A stretch of 64,000 nucleotides of DNA from Oscillospiraceae bacterium. GTDB lineage: Bacteria > Bacillota > Clostridia > Oscillospirales > CAG-272. The DNA is taken from positions 31,425-95,424 of the forward strand of contig SVRL01000001.1 of the NCBI GenBank assembly GCA_015064845.1, given 5' to 3'. The notes under the pieces are model-generated. The model ran no database searches, was not told where the DNA came from, and was given only the letters and a program-made list of their open reading frames with translations. Of this stretch, positions 62,078 through 64,000 are shown in pieces (position 1 is the first letter of the stretch; every line of letters begins with the position of its first letter). A program made the translations under genes and the position numbers.

Positions 62078-63364
62078 TTAATCTTTGAAAAATGCGTGGA
62101 AAAGCTTGGTCATGTAATAGCAATCGTCTGTTCCGCCGAGTTCTCTGATTGCGTGCATGGAAAGGGAGGGGTTTCCGATATCAACGGTAAGAACACCGTA
62201 TTCGGAGGAAATGATCGGACCGATCGTTCCGCCGCCCTTGACATCGCTGCGGTTGTTGAAAATCTGATAGGGAATATCGTTCTTTTCGCACAGAAGCTTG
62301 AATACAGCGGTTCCTCTGGAGGACGTTGCATAGGATTGCGTATAAGAAAGTTTCAGAACGGGACCTTTATTGAGGTAGATGGGAAGATTCATTTCATGGT
62401 TTGCAAGATAAGAGGGATGGGTTGCATGCGCCATATCTGCGGAAAATACGATGGTTTTGGAAAGAGCGCGATATTTGTCTTCTGCTCCGTAGCCGAGTTT
62501 TTCGCAGATTCGGTCGATGATTTGCATAATGGTATTGCAACGGGCGCCTCGATTGGAGTTGGAACCGATTTCTTCATGATCGAATGCTACAGCGATGTCA
62601 GAAACCGCAGCACTGTCTTTGGTTTCGATGAATCCTTCCATAATGGAATAGGACATGGAAGCATCGTCCAGACCTGCAACGGAAATGAATTCTTCGTTTG
62701 CGCCGACAAAACAACCGTCGAAAACTTCGTAAGGCGCAAGTTCGAAGCTGAGAATATCGGAAGCGTTTACGCCCATATATTCAGCGAGATAGGAAAGGAA
62801 TTTCGGCTTTCCTTCGCTGTTTTGCGCAAAGAAGGGGAGCATTTCTGTCTGAATGTTGAATTTTGCGCCGTCGTTTACACCTCTTACGATGTGGATGGCT
62901 GCACTGGGGATGATAAGAAGCGGTTTTTTAATATTGACGTTGATTGCTTTTGCATTTCCATTTTCATCTTTTACGAAAACTCTGCCCGCAAGTCCGAGAG
63001 GACGGTCAAGCCAACCGTGAACGATGGCACCGCCGTAACCTTCAAGTGTCATGCGTTCAATGCCGAGGTCGATTTTGGAGGAAACGGTTTTGATGCGGAA
63101 TCCGGGCATATCCTGGTGAGCTGCACCGATACGGAATCCCGTTTCTCTGGGATCGCCACAAATACGGAAGGCGGCACATTGTGTTCCTTCTTTTGTAAAA
63201 TAGTAGGATTTTCCTTCTTCAATTTCCCAAGATTTACCTTCGTCCAGCTGAACAGCGCCTGCTTCGTCAAGCATTTTTACAAGTTCATCGGTGGATTGAA
63301 ATGCTGTGGGAGCGTTATTCAGGAAGTTAAGGAGATTTTGAGCGTACTGTTTTTTTGTTTCCAT
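62078..63364 (-). CDS. M18-family aminopeptidase
   Basis: The 428-residue zinc aminopeptidase is of the M18 (aspartyl aminopeptidase-like) family. It begins with YAQNLLNFLNNAPTAFQSTDELVKML. Metal-binding and catalytic segments are IGAAHQDMPGFR near 80, VAFDHEEIGSNSNRGARC near 265 (Asp, Glu, Glu) and the C-terminal VDIGNPSLSMHAIRELGGTDD near 395 (His). It trims N-terminal residues from peptides in the cytoplasm. It has a promoter of its own and heads the leftward block of genes reaching to parB. Confidence 0.95.
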   Translation of the reverse strand: METKKQYAQNLLNFLNNAPTAFQSTDELVKMLDEAGAVQLDEGKSWEIEEGKSYYFTKEGTQCAAFRICGDPRETGFRIGAAHQDMPGFRIKTVSSKIDLGIERMTLEGYGGAIVHGWLDRPLGLAGRVFVKDENGNAKAINVNIKKPLLIIPSAAIHIVRGVNDGAKFNIQTEMLPFFAQNSEGKPKFLSYLAEYMGVNASDILSFELAPYEVFDGCFVGANEEFISVAGLDDASMSYSIMEGFIETKDSAAVSDIAVAFDHEEIGSNSNRGARCNTIMQIIDRICEKLGYGAEDKYRALSKTIVFSADMAHATHPSYLANHEMNLPIYLNKGPVLKLSYTQSYATSSRGTAVFKLLCEKNDIPYQIFNNRSDVKGGGTIGPIISSEYGVLTVDIGNPSLSMHAIRELGGTDDCYYMTKLFHAFFKD

Positions 63365-63446
63365 GGTTTTATACCGATCCTTTCAAAATAAGTTTTTATA
63401 GCATTTGTTTTTTCGAAAAAGTCATATTTCTCCCTATTATATCAAT

Positions 63447-63475
63447 ATTTTATCACAAAACATTTCCGGTATCAA
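63447..63475 (-). promoter_or_regulatory. Promoter of the M18 peptidase gene
   Basis: Minus strand: -35 TTGATA (63470-63475), 17-bp spacer, -10 TAAAAT (63447-63452), about 80 bp upstream of the ATG. The 63,480-63,900 stretch is very AT-rich without a credible gene. Confidence 0.7.
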
Positions 63476-63919
63476 GCAATTTGTGAAAAAAACTTAGAAA
63501 ATCAAAAAGAGTTATTTGACTGCATTTCTATATTGTGGTATATCGTAAGAAAACATATAATATATGGAAGAATCTTTTTAATTGAATTTTGAAAAAGGAA
63601 ACTCCATAGATTTTTTTCAAGTAATGGAAAAAATAGTAGATTGATAGAAAAAAAGAAATGAGAATTTCCGGAATTTTTGATGCAGAAAAACAGATTTTTT
63701 AAAAATATTTTCAAAAAAATTAAAATAATTTTAAGAAGATTTTCGAGAACTTTTTCGAAAAACTTCTTTTTTTGGAAAGAAAAAACAAAAAATCGGGAAA
63801 AAGAAATATTGGATATAGTATGTGTTTGATTCAAAAACACAAGATATAGTATATTTTTGGATTTGAGAAAAGAAATCAAAAAAAGTTTAAAAATTTTTGA
63901 AAAAATTTGCAAAAAAGTA

Positions 63920-64000
63920 TTGACAAATGAAAACATATATGATATACTACATGAGCGCTCGACGGAAGGGCGCAAAAAACAACGGTCCTTGAAAATTGAA
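63920..64000 (+). promoter_or_regulatory. rRNA operon promoter and leader at the window edge
   Basis: TTGACA (63920-63925), 17-bp spacer, TATACT (63943-63948), preceded by A/T tracts like an UP element. The leader contains GCGCTCGACGGAAGGGCGC-like paired bases and then GGTCCTTGAAAATTGAA, the sequence found just ahead of 16S rRNA in many Clostridia. A second, weaker pair of TATAGT elements lies at about 63,815 and 63,851. The rRNA gene itself is outside the window. Confidence 0.8.

Noticed and set aside
63502..63975. A 157-codon minus-strand frame near the right end
   Set aside because: It is an AT-rich frame coding mainly Phe, Ile, Leu and Lys, overlaps the rRNA promoter and has no ribosome binding site.

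Overview
The window looks like the replication-origin region of a low- to mid-GC Firmicute, most likely an uncultured gut-type member of the Clostridia. The evidence is a dnaA-dnaN-recF-remB-gyrB-gyrA cluster, RNase Y, a T-box leader before pheST, a CD1247-family protein after efp, S-layer-homology and BspA-type leucine-rich-repeat surface proteins, and consensus sigma-A promoters (TTGACA, 17 bp, TATAAT) with strong GGAGG-like ribosome binding sites. I cannot name genus or species from the sequence alone.

Left part (1-22,000): the end of an anti-sigma-like gene behind an ECF sigma factor; a four-gene ABC exporter operon of the GldA/GldF/GldG/DUF4340 type; a large SLH-domain envelope protein; a BspA-type lipoprotein divergent from a small XRE regulator, with two copies of one operator dyad between them; pheST with a T-box leader; a small lipoprotein and a second BspA-type lipoprotein. 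Middle left (22,000-38,300): RNase Y, a PHP-family phosphatase, an unassigned six-hairpin-glycosidase-like protein and a PepV-like dipeptidase, then a leftward run dnaA>dnaN>recF>[isomerase, membrane protein]>remB>gyrB>gyrA>recA>recX. Most genes left of dnaA point left, and genes from 40.8 to 52 kb point right, as expected if replication starts near 38.3-40.5 kb. The dnaA-dnaN gap carries a cluster of DnaA-box-like TTTTCCACA sites.

Right part (40,500-64,000): two tandem copies of a structured ~100-nt repeat, ymdB, an acetyltransferase, ahcY, a GH78 rhamnosidase, an SbcD-like nuclease, an M24 peptidase with efp, a CD1247 protein and a PrsA/SurA-like lipoprotein. Two small genes flanked by MITE-like repeats follow. 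From 52.2 to 63.4 kb comes a leftward block transcribed in the order M18 peptidase, ygiQ, galK, walJ-like, rlmH, mnmG, rsmG, parA, parB, with two perfect parS sites. This block points towards dnaA, opposite to the usual Bacillus layout. The last 80 bases hold a strong promoter and the leader signature of an rRNA operon, so a 16S rRNA gene probably starts just outside the window.

No defence island, CRISPR array, prophage or transposase gene was found. The least explained objects are the three-copy ~100-nt structured repeat (one copy inside the pheST leader, two tandem before ymdB), which shows a compensatory base-pair change, and a parS site that forms the core of a 34-bp terminator palindrome.
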